DNA of 32,666 bases from Gammaproteobacteria bacterium. GTDB taxonomy: Bacteria; Pseudomonadota; Gammaproteobacteria; SZUA-229. The position numbers and the translations under genes were made by a program. A model generated the notes under the pieces. It had not been told where the DNA came from, did not search any database, and worked only from the letters and a program-made list of their open reading frames with translations. Shown piece after piece: positions 17,366-26,702 of this stretch. The stretch covers positions 1 through 32,666 of the forward strand of contig JABDQW010000153.1 of the NCBI GenBank assembly GCA_013042055.1, written 5' to 3'. The first letter of the stretch is position 1. Every line of letters starts with the position of its first letter.

Positions 17366-17832
17366 GATGCCTGGCTTGTAACTTGCCAGCGCGTGAGTAT
17401 GTCGTAGAGTTCCTGGGACGTGTTTGCCGATCGTAAACTTGCGCGCAGTGCATCATCACTGAAACAGCTTGCAAGGCCCGAGAGGATTTGCAAGTGCTCA
17501 TCGGTGTAATGTTCTGGCACCATAAGTGCGAACAGCAGATCAGTGGGATTGTTGTCAGGGCTGTCGAAGTCGATGCCGTGTTTTAGTTTGATGAAGGCGC
17601 CGATCGCCTTATCGTTGCCGCTGGCGCGGGCATGCGGTATTGCAACGCCATGACCAAGACAGGTGGATCCAAGTTTCTCTCGTTCGGTCAGATGTTGGAA
17701 GATGTCGAAAGAATCTGCAGACGCAGATTCTTTCGACAATAATTCAGCGAGAAACTCAAGAGCTCTTTTTTTGCTTCTGATATCAGCGTCGCATACAATC
17801 GAGTTCTTACTGATCAGCGTTCCTAGTTTCAT
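17362..17832 (-). CDS. ptsN: PTS IIA-like nitrogen-regulatory protein
   Basis: EREKLGSTCLGHGVAIPHARASG active-site His; located between hpf and hprK. Confidence 0.93.
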   Translation of the reverse strand: MKLGTLISKNSIVCDADIRSKKRALEFLAELLSKESASADSFDIFQHLTEREKLGSTCLGHGVAIPHARASGNDKAIGAFIKLKHGIDFDSPDNNPTDLLFALMVPEHYTDEHLQILSGLASCFSDDALRASLRSANTSQELYDILTRWQVTSQAS

Positions 17833-18176
17833 CAGAGTTGGGGAATTTCGCTCTGGCGGTGGTGAAGGTGGTTTTTGAGTTTTTCCTTGTGTTTCTTGAC
17901 TTGGCGATCCAATTTACCGACCAGAGAGTCGATTGCGGCATACATGTCTGCTTCACTGGCTTCGGCAAAAATGTCGTTACCGCTCATGTGTACCGTAGCC
18001 TCTGCCTTGTGATTTAGATTTTCAAGGGTCAGGATGACGTGGGTATTACTGACTTTGTCAAAATGACGTTCCAACTTTTCCATTTTTTCATTCACGTAGT
18101 TTCGTAACGACTCTGTGATATCAATATGGTGACCAGTCAGATTAATTTGCATATTTCTCTCCAGAATTAGCCTCAA
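17832..18176 (-). CDS. hpf: Ribosome hibernation-promoting factor, short form
   Basis: MQINLTGHHIDITESLRNYVNEKMEKLERHFD; length and position. True start probably MQINLTG at 18152. Confidence 0.92.
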   Translation of the reverse strand: MRLILERNMQINLTGHHIDITESLRNYVNEKMEKLERHFDKVSNTHVILTLENLNHKAEATVHMSGNDIFAEASEADMYAAIDSLVGKLDRQVKKHKEKLKNHLHHRQSEIPQL

Positions 18177-19636
18177 GTAAGACGTTTTCTCTCATTTGAG
18201 GGAGGGATGGACATCGCCTCTCTGTATTTTGCCACAGTTCGGCGAGCAACATTAATGCCTTCCTTGACCAGAAAGGCAGAAATTTTGTTGTCACTCATGG
18301 GTTTTCTCGGATTTTCGTTTTCTATTAGTTTCTTCACCATGGCTCGAATAGCGGTAGCCGAACATTCGCCACCGTCGACAGTGCTGACATGACTTGAGAA
18401 GAAGAATTTGAACTCAAATACACCCCGGGGAGTGTGCATGTATTTTTGAGTGGTGACGCGGGATATGGTCGATTCATGCATGTCGAGCTCCTCCGCAATG
18501 TCACGCAGTACCATGGGCTTCATACCCTCATCACCGTATTCAAGAAATAGACGCTGACGGTCCACAATGGCCTTGCCGACTCGAAGCAGGGTATCACTGC
18601 GGCTTTGCAAGCTTTTAAGGAACCAACGCGCTTCTTGCATGCTGTTCCTTAAATAGCTGCTATCTTTGCCGCGGCCTGACTTTTTGACATAGCCGGCATA
18701 GAGTGGGTTGATTCTTATACGAGGTGCGGTTTCAGGATTCAACGTGACACGCCATTCCCCATTGATTTTGCGGACATAGATGTCGGGGATAACGTATTCC
18801 GCGCGATTTGGCGAGATGTACGATCCTGGCTTTGGATTTAGCGACTGAATAACATTGATCAGCTGTTGCAGTTTTTCCTCGGATAAGCGTGTTGTTTTGA
18901 GCAGACGAGCATAGTCACGGCTGCCGAGCTGTTCGAGGTGGTCGCGAATCAGCATGCGAATGTCTGCCAAACCTTCGGTCTTACTGTCAAATTGCTCCAG
19001 TTGCAAAAGTAAGCATTCCTTTAAGTTGCGGGAGCCAACACCCAAGGGATCAAAACGTTGGATCAGGTGCAAGACCGCTTCGACTTCGTCGAGTTCGATA
19101 TCGAGCTCGTCAGCCAGTCCAGCATGAATCTCTTCCAAAGGTTCAGTAAGGTAACCGTCATCATTGATAGCATCGATAATCGCAACACCGATCGCGAAGT
19201 CAGTATCACTGGTCGACATGTTTCTGAGTTGCCAGAGTAAATGCTCGGCTAGTGTGTCACCCTCGATGCTCTGGTTTTCGAGGAAATCGTTGCCATTGTC
19301 ATCGTTACTTTGAGCTGAGTTGCTGATGCCTGCGGTGCTGACATCGTAAGTGTCTTCCCATTCGCTGTCGACTGGCAACTCATCCGGTAATTCCTGATTT
19401 TTCTCCATGTTCAATTGCGCATCTTGCTGGGCAAGGTCGGTTTCCGTCTGTTCGCGCTGCTCAGGTTCTACGACCTGGTTGTCCTCCTCCATTTCCAGCA
19501 TGGGGTTCTCTTCCAGCGTTTGCTGAATTTCCATCTGGAGATCCAAGGTCGATAGCTGCAGCAGACGGATTGCCTGCTGCAGTTGGGGTGTCATCGTTAG
19601 ATGCTGACCGAGCTTTAGCTGAAGGGATGGTTTCAT
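18173..19636 (-). CDS. rpoN: RNA polymerase sigma-54 factor
   Basis: N-terminal LKLGQHLTMTPQLQQAIRLLQLS; HESTISRVTTQKYMHTPRGVFEFKFFFSS; RpoN box ARRTVAKYRE. Confidence 0.97.
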   Translation of the reverse strand: MKPSLQLKLGQHLTMTPQLQQAIRLLQLSTLDLQMEIQQTLEENPMLEMEEDNQVVEPEQREQTETDLAQQDAQLNMEKNQELPDELPVDSEWEDTYDVSTAGISNSAQSNDDNGNDFLENQSIEGDTLAEHLLWQLRNMSTSDTDFAIGVAIIDAINDDGYLTEPLEEIHAGLADELDIELDEVEAVLHLIQRFDPLGVGSRNLKECLLLQLEQFDSKTEGLADIRMLIRDHLEQLGSRDYARLLKTTRLSEEKLQQLINVIQSLNPKPGSYISPNRAEYVIPDIYVRKINGEWRVTLNPETAPRIRINPLYAGYVKKSGRGKDSSYLRNSMQEARWFLKSLQSRSDTLLRVGKAIVDRQRLFLEYGDEGMKPMVLRDIAEELDMHESTISRVTTQKYMHTPRGVFEFKFFFSSHVSTVDGGECSATAIRAMVKKLIENENPRKPMSDNKISAFLVKEGINVARRTVAKYREAMSIPPSNERKRLT

Positions 19637-19662
19637 ATCGTGTGTCAGAGCCGGTTATCGTC

Positions 19663-19710
19663 GGTCCTCGATGTTTGTCCTGATTTTATTCAGGACATTC
19701 GGCTCGGACC
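19663..19710. promoter_or_regulatory. Nested inverted repeat in the lptB-rpoN intergenic region
   Basis: gtcctga (19677-19683)/tcaggac (19690-19696) inside ggtcc (19663-19667)/ggacc (19706-19710). Confidence 0.45.
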
Positions 19711-19792
19711 CAAACTGCACCGGCTGCTTTCCGGATCTCTCTCCTCTGTTATTCGACTGACTCGTGTCTTATTGGCATACCTATACGTATAT

Positions 19793-20515
19793 TTATAGTC
19801 GAAAATCGTGGCCAAGATAGACTTCTCGAACCTGATCGTTATTGAGAATCTCTTCGGGATGGCCTTCTGCGATTATTTTACCATCACTGAGTATATAAGC
19901 GCGATGGCATATACCCAAAGTTTCACGCACATTATGATCTGTGATTAGAATCCCGATATTGAGACTGATCAAATGTTCAATACTTTTTTGTATATCGATG
20001 ACCGAGATCGGATCAACGCCGGCAAAAGGCTCATCGAGCAGTATAAAGGCGGGTTTCGATGCCAGTGCACGGGCAATTTCAACCCGCCTGCGTTCGCCGC
20101 CGGAGAGACTCATGCCCGTGCTTTCGCGAATGTGCTCAATCTGTAGTTCTTCCAGCAGCATCTGCAGCTGTTCTTCACGCTGCTGTTTGTCATTATTGCG
20201 TGCTTCCAGCACGGCCATAATGTTGTCTTCTACGGACAATTTACGGAAAACCGAGGCTTCCTGGGGTAGGTATCCGACGCCGCGTTGCGCACGTGCGTGT
20301 AACGGCAAGTGGGTAATATCCTGATCATCGATGAAGATTCGACCTTCGTCCGCTTTGACCAGGCCGACCATCATGTAGAAGCTCGTGGTTTTGCCCGCGC
20401 CATTAGGGCCTAACAGGCCAACCACTTCTCCGTTGTTAACCCCGAGCGAGACACCGCTGACCACGGTGCGCGCTTTATAGCGCTTAACCAGGTTTTTGGC
20501 ATGTAATTCGGGCAT
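19793..20515 (-). CDS. lptB: LPS export ABC transporter ATP-binding protein
   Basis: [50 protein letters not shown]. Confidence 0.96.
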   Translation of the reverse strand: MPELHAKNLVKRYKARTVVSGVSLGVNNGEVVGLLGPNGAGKTTSFYMMVGLVKADEGRIFIDDQDITHLPLHARAQRGVGYLPQEASVFRKLSVEDNIMAVLEARNNDKQQREEQLQMLLEELQIEHIRESTGMSLSGGERRRVEIARALASKPAFILLDEPFAGVDPISVIDIQKSIEHLISLNIGILITDHNVRETLGICHRAYILSDGKIIAEGHPEEILNNDQVREVYLGHDFRL

Positions 20516-20521
20516 GGGTTG

Positions 20522-21037
20522 TTACTGCTTTTTGATGTTTTCAGGCATGATTGTGATATTGACGCGTTTTTTTGCGTTTTCATCGCCGGCGATAACGACT
20601 TCGTTGACGGTGTCGTAAATGATCTGGTCACTTTCCATCACCGATCCTGCTTGCTCCAAGCGCGCCTTTTTAGTCAACACGAGCCGGCTTTTGTTGGCCT
20701 GAAATTCCATCTGCTGGCTTTGCGCTTTGATGTAGCTGCCGTCTTCGGCCAGCTGTCGATAGCTCGCAGGTGAACCAGTCACCGTGATATTCTGCAGCAC
20801 TTTGTTTTGCTTGATCGCGATGACTTTGTCTCCAGTAAGCTCAATGTCGTTCTGGGTTACCAATACATTCCCAGTGTATTCACTGATGCCGGTCTGGAAT
20901 TCGTACTTCATATGATCGGCCTGAATATTGACCGGTGCTTTGCTATCGCGCTTCGGTCGCAGTTCTGCTGCGGCTGCCATTGTGCTGGCGCTGAACAGAA
21001 ATAACAAGAGATATATCTTTGTCTTAGTCTTTAACAT
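20522..21037 (-). CDS. lptA: Lipopolysaccharide transport periplasmic protein LptA
   Basis: Signal peptide; PVNIQADHMKYEFQTGISEYTGNVLVTQNDIELTGDKV (OstA/LptA fold); between lptC and lptB. Start probably 21037; the ORF opens at 21055. Confidence 0.93.
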   Translation of the reverse strand: MLKTKTKIYLLLFLFSASTMAAAAELRPKRDSKAPVNIQADHMKYEFQTGISEYTGNVLVTQNDIELTGDKVIAIKQNKVLQNITVTGSPASYRQLAEDGSYIKAQSQQMEFQANKSRLVLTKKARLEQAGSVMESDQIIYDTVNEVVIAGDENAKKRVNITIMPENIKKQ

Positions 21038-21569
21038 AGATGCCTTTGACGCCATCGAGTAATTCGAGGTTACCGGTTAAGTTGTTGAACTCCATTCCGT
21101 TGGATTTGATTGACATTGATCCCTGGATGATATCGACCTTTTGGTCGGTATCGGCCACTTGTGTTTGGGTATTGAGCCGTAGCTTGCTGGTCGTGAGTTT
21201 CAGTGGGGTGATCACGTCTTTCTGCAGCATGACAACATCATCGCGAAGTGTCACCCATATCTTATCATCGTCTATCAAGCCATGTCTGGCAGTGATGACC
21301 CATGCCTGATCATCCTTGTTGATGTTGAATACCGGTTGCGTGATTTCGGACTCTCCGGTGTCGTTATAACGTTCCATCAAGTCAGCGCTCAGCGTGTATA
21401 TGGGTTTTCCATTCTCGTTCATCGAGACCATGGTGAAGTCCCTGATATAGGCATCGACAAAATGCGGATCGGTCTCGATCGGAGGTTCCTCATCTGGCAC
21501 TTGAAGAACGCTCAATAAACCGATCAGGGCAATGATAACAACCGTAATTAGGGTGAATTGCTGCTTCAT
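21024..21569 (-). CDS. lptC: LPS export ABC transporter periplasmic protein LptC
   Basis: N-terminal TM; DAYIRDFTMVSMNENGKPIYTLSADLMERY; position. Confidence 0.92.
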   Translation of the reverse strand: MKQQFTLITVVIIALIGLLSVLQVPDEEPPIETDPHFVDAYIRDFTMVSMNENGKPIYTLSADLMERYNDTGESEITQPVFNINKDDQAWVITARHGLIDDDKIWVTLRDDVVMLQKDVITPLKLTTSKLRLNTQTQVADTDQKVDIIQGSMSIKSNGMEFNNLTGNLELLDGVKGIYVKD

Positions 21570-22099
21570 TCAGGAATGTACAGATAGGATTCAAGTGCCT
21601 GTACTAACAGACCTTTGGCTTCAAGTATTAGTTCACAAACATCGCGCACCGCACCCTGGCCGCCGTTGTTTTGTGTGATCCAATGAGCATGTTTTTTTAC
21701 ATAGGGATGCGCATCCTGAACTGCGATCGCAAACCCAACGCGGGTCATGATGGGCAGATCGACGACATCATCACCAACATAAGCCACCTGTTCGCTAGCG
21801 AGGCCAATGTCGGCCATTAAGGCCTGGTAAGCCGGGATTTTGTCACGATAACCCTGGTAGACGCGGGTGATTCCCAGGTCTTTCATACGGTGCTCAACCA
21901 CGCTTGATTTGCGCCCGGTGATTATCGCGGCAGAAATCCCACCTTCCTGCAACATACGCATACCGTGGCCGTCGAGCGAGTTAAATGCCTTGTACTCCTG
22001 ACCGTTATCGCCCATGAACAGACTGCCGTCGGTCATGACGCCATCTACATCAAAGATGACGAGTTCTATGTTTTCAGCTTTAACTAATATGTCTTGCAT
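21566..22099 (-). CDS. kdsC: 3-deoxy-D-manno-octulosonate 8-phosphate phosphatase
   Basis: HAD motif VIFDVDGVMTDG; AIITGRKS; YVGDDVVDLPIM. Confidence 0.95.
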   Translation of the reverse strand: MQDILVKAENIELVIFDVDGVMTDGSLFMGDNGQEYKAFNSLDGHGMRMLQEGGISAAIITGRKSSVVEHRMKDLGITRVYQGYRDKIPAYQALMADIGLASEQVAYVGDDVVDLPIMTRVGFAIAVQDAHPYVKKHAHWITQNNGGQGAVRDVCELILEAKGLLVQALESYLYIPE

Positions 22100-22184
22100 G
22101 ATCGGCCTGTGAATATTTACGAATGGACTGTGAATGTTGGAATATCTTAGCGGTTATTGGTGGTTGATTATGAATTTCCACTGC

Positions 22185-23156
22185 TTACACAACGCCAGCT
22201 CGAAGCAGATCATGCATATTCAACGCGCCAATTATGTGTTTCTCGCGATCGATCACCAAGGCGCCGTTGATCTTGTGATCCTCCATCAATTTCAACACCT
22301 TGGCTGCCAGGTCATGCGCATCTACGGTTTTGCAGTTAGCTGTCATGACTTGGTCGATGCGTGTCTGTTGCAGATCAATATTCTTGTCCAGGGTTCTGCG
22401 CAGGTCGCCATCAGTGTATATGCCCAGCACCCGGCCGTCCTTATCGATAATCCCAGTCATGCCCAGGCCCTTGCTACTCATTTCTAGCAGGGCCTCGGAG
22501 ATGGTGGCGTGAGGCGGGACGATGGGCATATCTTCGCCAGTATGCATGATATCCGATACATGCAGCAACAGACGGCGGCCGAGGCTGCCACCCGGATGCG
22601 ACAGAGCGAAGTCCTGTTCAGTAAAACCGCGCGCTTCCAGCAAAGCCACTGCGAGTGCGTCCCCCATTACCAGGGCGACCGTCGTGCTCGAAGTCGGCGC
22701 CAGCCCCAGTGGGCAGGCTTCGTTGTCGACGCCTACATCCAGGTTGATGGTTGCCTCGGCTGCAAGCGGCGACTTGGCCTTACCCGTCAAGCTGATCAGG
22801 GGCACTCCAAGGCGTTTGATGATGGGCACGATCGTCAATATTTCCCCGGTGTTGCCCGAATTTGACAGCGCGATGACGACATCTTTAGGGGTAATCATGC
22901 CGAGATCACCATGACTGGCTTCCCCCGGATGGACGAAAAACGCGGGGCTACCGGTGCTCGCCAGGGTAGCTGCGATCTTACCCGCGATATGTCCAGATTT
23001 GCCCATGCCGGTGACGACGATCCGGCCTGCACAGCCGAGCATTAACTCGCAGGCGCGCGCAAAGTCGTCATCGATCCTGTGCTTGAGGGCCGCGACCGAA
23101 GCGAGCTCGGTTTCGACGACCGCGAGTCCAAGCGTAATGAAATCCGTTTGTGCCAT
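22185..23156 (-). CDS. kdsD: Arabinose-5-phosphate isomerase (SIS plus two CBS domains)
   Basis: GRIVVTGMGKSGHIAGKIAATLASTGSPAFFVHPGEASHGDLGMI; HPGGSLGRRLL; C-terminal CBS pair. Confidence 0.95.
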   Translation of the reverse strand: MAQTDFITLGLAVVETELASVAALKHRIDDDFARACELMLGCAGRIVVTGMGKSGHIAGKIAATLASTGSPAFFVHPGEASHGDLGMITPKDVVIALSNSGNTGEILTIVPIIKRLGVPLISLTGKAKSPLAAEATINLDVGVDNEACPLGLAPTSSTTVALVMGDALAVALLEARGFTEQDFALSHPGGSLGRRLLLHVSDIMHTGEDMPIVPPHATISEALLEMSSKGLGMTGIIDKDGRVLGIYTDGDLRRTLDKNIDLQQTRIDQVMTANCKTVDAHDLAAKVLKLMEDHKINGALVIDREKHIIGALNMHDLLRAGVV

Positions 23157-23264
23157 AAAGATCAAACTCAGTGTTATTGCAGCTCAGTAGTGTAGTGAAA
23201 ACCCTGGTAGCCCACGAAACACGCGAACAGCATGGCGCCCCAGGCTAGAATTCTGGCATACCTG

Positions 23265-23374
23265 TCCCGGTTCAGGCTGGTCTTCGTGCCCGCAAGCGTG
23301 CTCTTCACTCAAACCTTAGCCATTGTGATGCGTTGCGCTCCAGAGCGGCGCCTAACCTGCGCCTGCTCCCGGGA
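23265..23374. repeat. B-family hairpin repeat (copy B1)
   Basis: Shares ggttcaggct-gtcttcgtg-ccg-aag-gtgctcttcactcaaacc and gctccagagcggcgc...cctgcgcctgctccc with 26422-26543. Imperfect palindrome with ends tcccgg/cccggga. Confidence 0.65.
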
Positions 23375-23535
23375 TCCAGATGAGAAGGTTACGCGAAAGC
23401 GCCGGGGAATAAAATCATAGAATGTGCGATGAATGTGCATCTAACTGATGCATCAAGCGGTGTGAGGGCATAGAATAGCGGCCCAGAAAGAAAACAAATA
23501 CATTCCAGAGACTTAACTTTACCAAGGGAACTGAT

Positions 23536-24345
23536 TTGAGTGATACAGTGATCAAAATTCGCGGCTTGAAATTCAGTCGTGGTGAGCGCGTGATATTCGC
23601 TGGCATCGATATGGATATCCCGCGCAAAGGTGTTACCGCCATTATGGGTCCGAGCGGTACCGGGAAAACAACTTTGCTGAAGCTTATCGGTGGTCAGCTG
23701 CGCCCAGATGCCGGCAGCATCGAGGTTGACGGCCAGAATGTGCACGAACTCAAGATCTCTGAGCTGTATACGCTTAGAAAGCGTATGGGTATGTTGTTTC
23801 AGTCGGGTGCTTTGCTCACGGATCTGAGCGTGTTCGAGAATGTCGCCTATCCGTTACGTGAGCATACCCGATTGAGCGAGGGCATGATACGCCAGCTGGT
23901 GCTGCTGAAATTGAATGCCGTAGGTCTGCGTGGTGCGGCCGAATTATTGCCCTCCGAACTATCGGGTGGTATGGCACGGCGAGTTGCGTTGGCGCGAGCA
24001 ATATCGCTGGATCCGATGATGATTATGTATGACGAACCCTTCACCGGCCAGGATCCCATCTCGATGGGCGTCTTGGTCAAGTTGATCCGCGAACTCAATG
24101 ATGTGCTCGATATCTGCAGTATTGTGGTTTCTCACGATGTGCGTGAAACTTTATCGATCGCCGATTATGCCTTCGTTATATCGGATGGTGAAGTTGTCGG
24201 ACATGGTCATCCGCAGGAGCTAAAAACCAGTAATTCCGAATGGATAAAGCAATTCATCGATGGCCTCGCCGACGGGCCGGTGCCATTTCACTACCCGGCA
24301 ACGCCGGTATTGGATGATCTAGTTTCAGGTCAATCCCTATCATGA
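23536..24345 (+). CDS. mlaF: Phospholipid-transport (Mla) ABC transporter ATP-binding protein
   Basis: IMGPSGTGKTTLLKLIGGQ; LSGGMARRVALARAI; MYDEPFTGQDPIS. TTG start after an aagggaa SD. Confidence 0.95.
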   Translation: MSDTVIKIRGLKFSRGERVIFAGIDMDIPRKGVTAIMGPSGTGKTTLLKLIGGQLRPDAGSIEVDGQNVHELKISELYTLRKRMGMLFQSGALLTDLSVFENVAYPLREHTRLSEGMIRQLVLLKLNAVGLRGAAELLPSELSGGMARRVALARAISLDPMMIMYDEPFTGQDPISMGVLVKLIRELNDVLDICSIVVSHDVRETLSIADYAFVISDGEVVGHGHPQELKTSNSEWIKQFIDGLADGPVPFHYPATPVLDDLVSGQSLS

Positions 24346-25130
24346 AGCTGATGTTCGACAAATTACAGTCGGTGGGTCATAAAAGCCTGTCGTCCGTACA
24401 ACGCCTGGGACGTGGTCACCTGTTTCTACTGCAGGTACTGCCGGCGATGCGAGGTATGCTGTTCAGACCCGGGTTGTTGATACGGCAGATGTACTCTGTG
24501 GGCGTACTAACCTTGCTGATTATCGTTGTTGCCGGTCTCTTCGTTGGTATGGTGATGGCGCTCCAGGCTTACTACGCATTGGTGGATTTCGGCGCAGAAG
24601 ACTCTGTCAGCGTCATGCTGGTACTATCCTTGTTACGTGAACTCGGACCGGTCATTACCGCGTTATTATTTGCCGGTAGGGCCGGTTCGGCGCTGACAGC
24701 AGAGATCGGCTTGATGAAAGCAACCGAGCAGCTGTCGGGTATGGAGATGATGGCTGTCAATCCGATCGAACGGGTGATAGCACCACGATTTTTAGCGGGA
24801 TTTTTATCGATGCCGTTGCTTGCCGCCATATTCAGTGCTGTGGGCGTCATGGGCGGTTACCTGGTTGCGGTCGAGTTGCTGGGCTTGGACGCGGGCGCGT
24901 TCTGGTCACAGGCAATCGCTAAGGTCGATCTGTATCACGATTTGGGCAATGGCATGATCAAGAGCGCCGTATTCGGCTTTGTCGTCGTCTGGATTGCTGT
25001 ATTTGAAGGTCATGATTGCGTTCCAACATCTGAAGGCTTGAGCCGGGCGACGACTCGCACCGTTGTGCACAGCTCGCTCGCGGTGCTCGGTCTGGATTTT
25101 GTGTTGACAGCCTTGATGTTCAGTGAGTAA
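24342..25130 (+). CDS. mlaE: Mla ABC transporter permease
   Basis: LLRELGPVITALLFAGRAGSALTAEIGLMKATEQL; C-terminal PTSEGLSRATTRTVVHSSLAVLGLDFVLTALMF. Confidence 0.96.
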   Translation: MKLMFDKLQSVGHKSLSSVQRLGRGHLFLLQVLPAMRGMLFRPGLLIRQMYSVGVLTLLIIVVAGLFVGMVMALQAYYALVDFGAEDSVSVMLVLSLLRELGPVITALLFAGRAGSALTAEIGLMKATEQLSGMEMMAVNPIERVIAPRFLAGFLSMPLLAAIFSAVGVMGGYLVAVELLGLDAGAFWSQAIAKVDLYHDLGNGMIKSAVFGFVVVWIAVFEGHDCVPTSEGLSRATTRTVVHSSLAVLGLDFVLTALMFSE

Positions 25131-25175
25131 ACAAGAAGGGCATAACTACCGGCTTTAGCAAACACTGGGGGATGA

Positions 25176-25634
25176 ATGAATACACGCACGATTGAAATAA
25201 GCGTTGGACTGTTTGTCGCATTGGGCATGGCGGCGCTGTTTATGTTGGCGATGAAAGTGAGCAATCTGGCCACTTACGGTGGTGGTGAGGGCTATGTTGT
25301 GTCAGCTACATTCGAAAATATCGGTGGTCTGAAAGTGCGCTCACCGGTGTCCGCCAGCGGCGTCAGGGTCGGGCAGGTGGTTGCAATCGAGTACGATTCT
25401 GACGGTTATGAGGCGCGTGTTTCGATGTCGATTGACCCTCAGTATGATAAATTCCCCACTGATACCGCGGCCAGCATCATGACGTCGGGTCTGCTCGGTG
25501 AGCAGTACGTCGGTCTACAGCCCGGTGCTGAGGAGGAATACCTTGTCGATGGCAGTGAGATCGAGTTGACTCAATCAGCCTTGGTTCTGGAACAAATCAT
25601 TGGTCAGTTCATCTATAACATGGCGGATGAATAA
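25176..25634 (+). CDS. mlaD: Mla periplasmic MCE-domain substrate-binding protein
   Basis: N-terminal TM; ATFENIGGLKVRSPVSASGVRVGQV; SGLLGEQYVGLQPG. Confidence 0.95.
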   Translation: MNTRTIEISVGLFVALGMAALFMLAMKVSNLATYGGGEGYVVSATFENIGGLKVRSPVSASGVRVGQVVAIEYDSDGYEARVSMSIDPQYDKFPTDTAASIMTSGLLGEQYVGLQPGAEEEYLVDGSEIELTQSALVLEQIIGQFIYNMADE

Positions 25635-25656
25635 ACTCGAATTGGTGGAGGTAAAC

Positions 25657-26310
25657 ATGGCAATCGAAAGGTCACAGTGGATGCGCAGATCGATCACTCT
25701 GAGCACGCTAGTGCTATTGCTCGTATTGCAGCCGGTTTTCAGCGAACGACTGTTCGCCGCTGATATCGTCGCTCCCGACGTCACGCTAAAGCAGACGTCG
25801 GATGAGGTCATCGCCGTTTTAAAAGAGAAACGTGAGGAATTAAAAGAGAATCCAGCCCTCGTGTACGATTTGGTGCACGATTACATACTCCCCCATCTGG
25901 ACGAGGTCACGATCGCTAAGTTGGCGCTCGGCAAGAATTGGCGTGCGGCAACGCGTGAGCAAAAGCTCGAATTTATTGAGGAATTTCGTGATTTATTAAT
26001 CCGTACTTACGGCAAGTCCCTGAGTGAATTCAGTGATCAGCAGATCAATTATTTTCCGGTAAAAATGAAACAAGGCGATAAAAAGGTTGTGGTCAAATCG
26101 GAGGTGCTGCAACCGGGTGGTCCATCCATTCCGGTTTCCTATCGCATGCGAATCAAGGATGATGCCTGGCTTGTCTACGATCTCAGCATTGACGGTGTCA
26201 GTCTGGTTACCAGTTATCGTGGAACCTTTGATCAAGAGGTTCGCAAAGGAGGAATCGACGGTTTGTTGAAATACCTGAAGGACAGGAAGGCGGACAAGGT
26301 TACATCTTGA
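25657..26310 (+). CDS. mlaC: Mla periplasmic phospholipid-binding protein MlaC
   Basis: Signal peptide; YDLVHDYILPHLDEVTIAKLALGKNWRAATREQKLEFIEEFRDLLIRTYGKSL. ATG at 25657 with a ggagg SD; the ORF opens at 25600. Confidence 0.94.
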   Translation: MAIERSQWMRRSITLSTLVLLLVLQPVFSERLFAADIVAPDVTLKQTSDEVIAVLKEKREELKENPALVYDLVHDYILPHLDEVTIAKLALGKNWRAATREQKLEFIEEFRDLLIRTYGKSLSEFSDQQINYFPVKMKQGDKKVVVKSEVLQPGGPSIPVSYRMRIKDDAWLVYDLSIDGVSLVTSYRGTFDQEVRKGGIDGLLKYLKDRKADKVTS

Positions 26311-26316
26311 AACAGG

Positions 26317-26565
26317 CTAGCCTGCATTTCTCACCAGGCGGCGTAGCAAACGGATAAAACATTGGCCCTTTGGAATAGAACGAGGATGATTATAGAGACA
26401 GTATGTTATTCCAGCACGCCTATCACGGTTCAGGCTAGTCTTCGTGTCCGTAAGCTTGCTCTTCACTCAAACCGTAGCTATGGCTACGCTTTTCGCTCCA
26501 GAGCGGCGCTTGCGAACACGAATCCTGCGCCTGCTCCCGTGATCCTGGTGAGACATGCGGGCTAG
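26317..26565. mobile_element. MITE-like element (A2) with 22-bp TIRs and an internal 122-nt B-family hairpin
   Basis: TIRs 26317-26338 (ctagcctgcatttctcaccagg) and 26544-26565 (reverse complement ctagcccgcatgtctcaccagg), 20/22. Hairpin 26422-26543 with ends atcacgg/ccgtgat and apex cgtagc-tatg-gctacg. Confidence 0.72.
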
Positions 26566-26702
26566 TCCCTCGCTTAATCGCCGCCGCGATTGTCTGCCAG
26601 CCTCACCCCAAACACCGAAAAATGATCTATAACTATCTACATTAATCCAATTAATCTAATCATAGACTTGCGACTTTTTTTATCCGTTATTGAGGGATGA
26701 CC

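Noticed and set aside
23232-23420. 62-aa ORF over B1 (and 26362-26565 over A2)
   Set aside because: Products of repeat sequence read through in one frame; the encoded peptides do not look like independent proteins.
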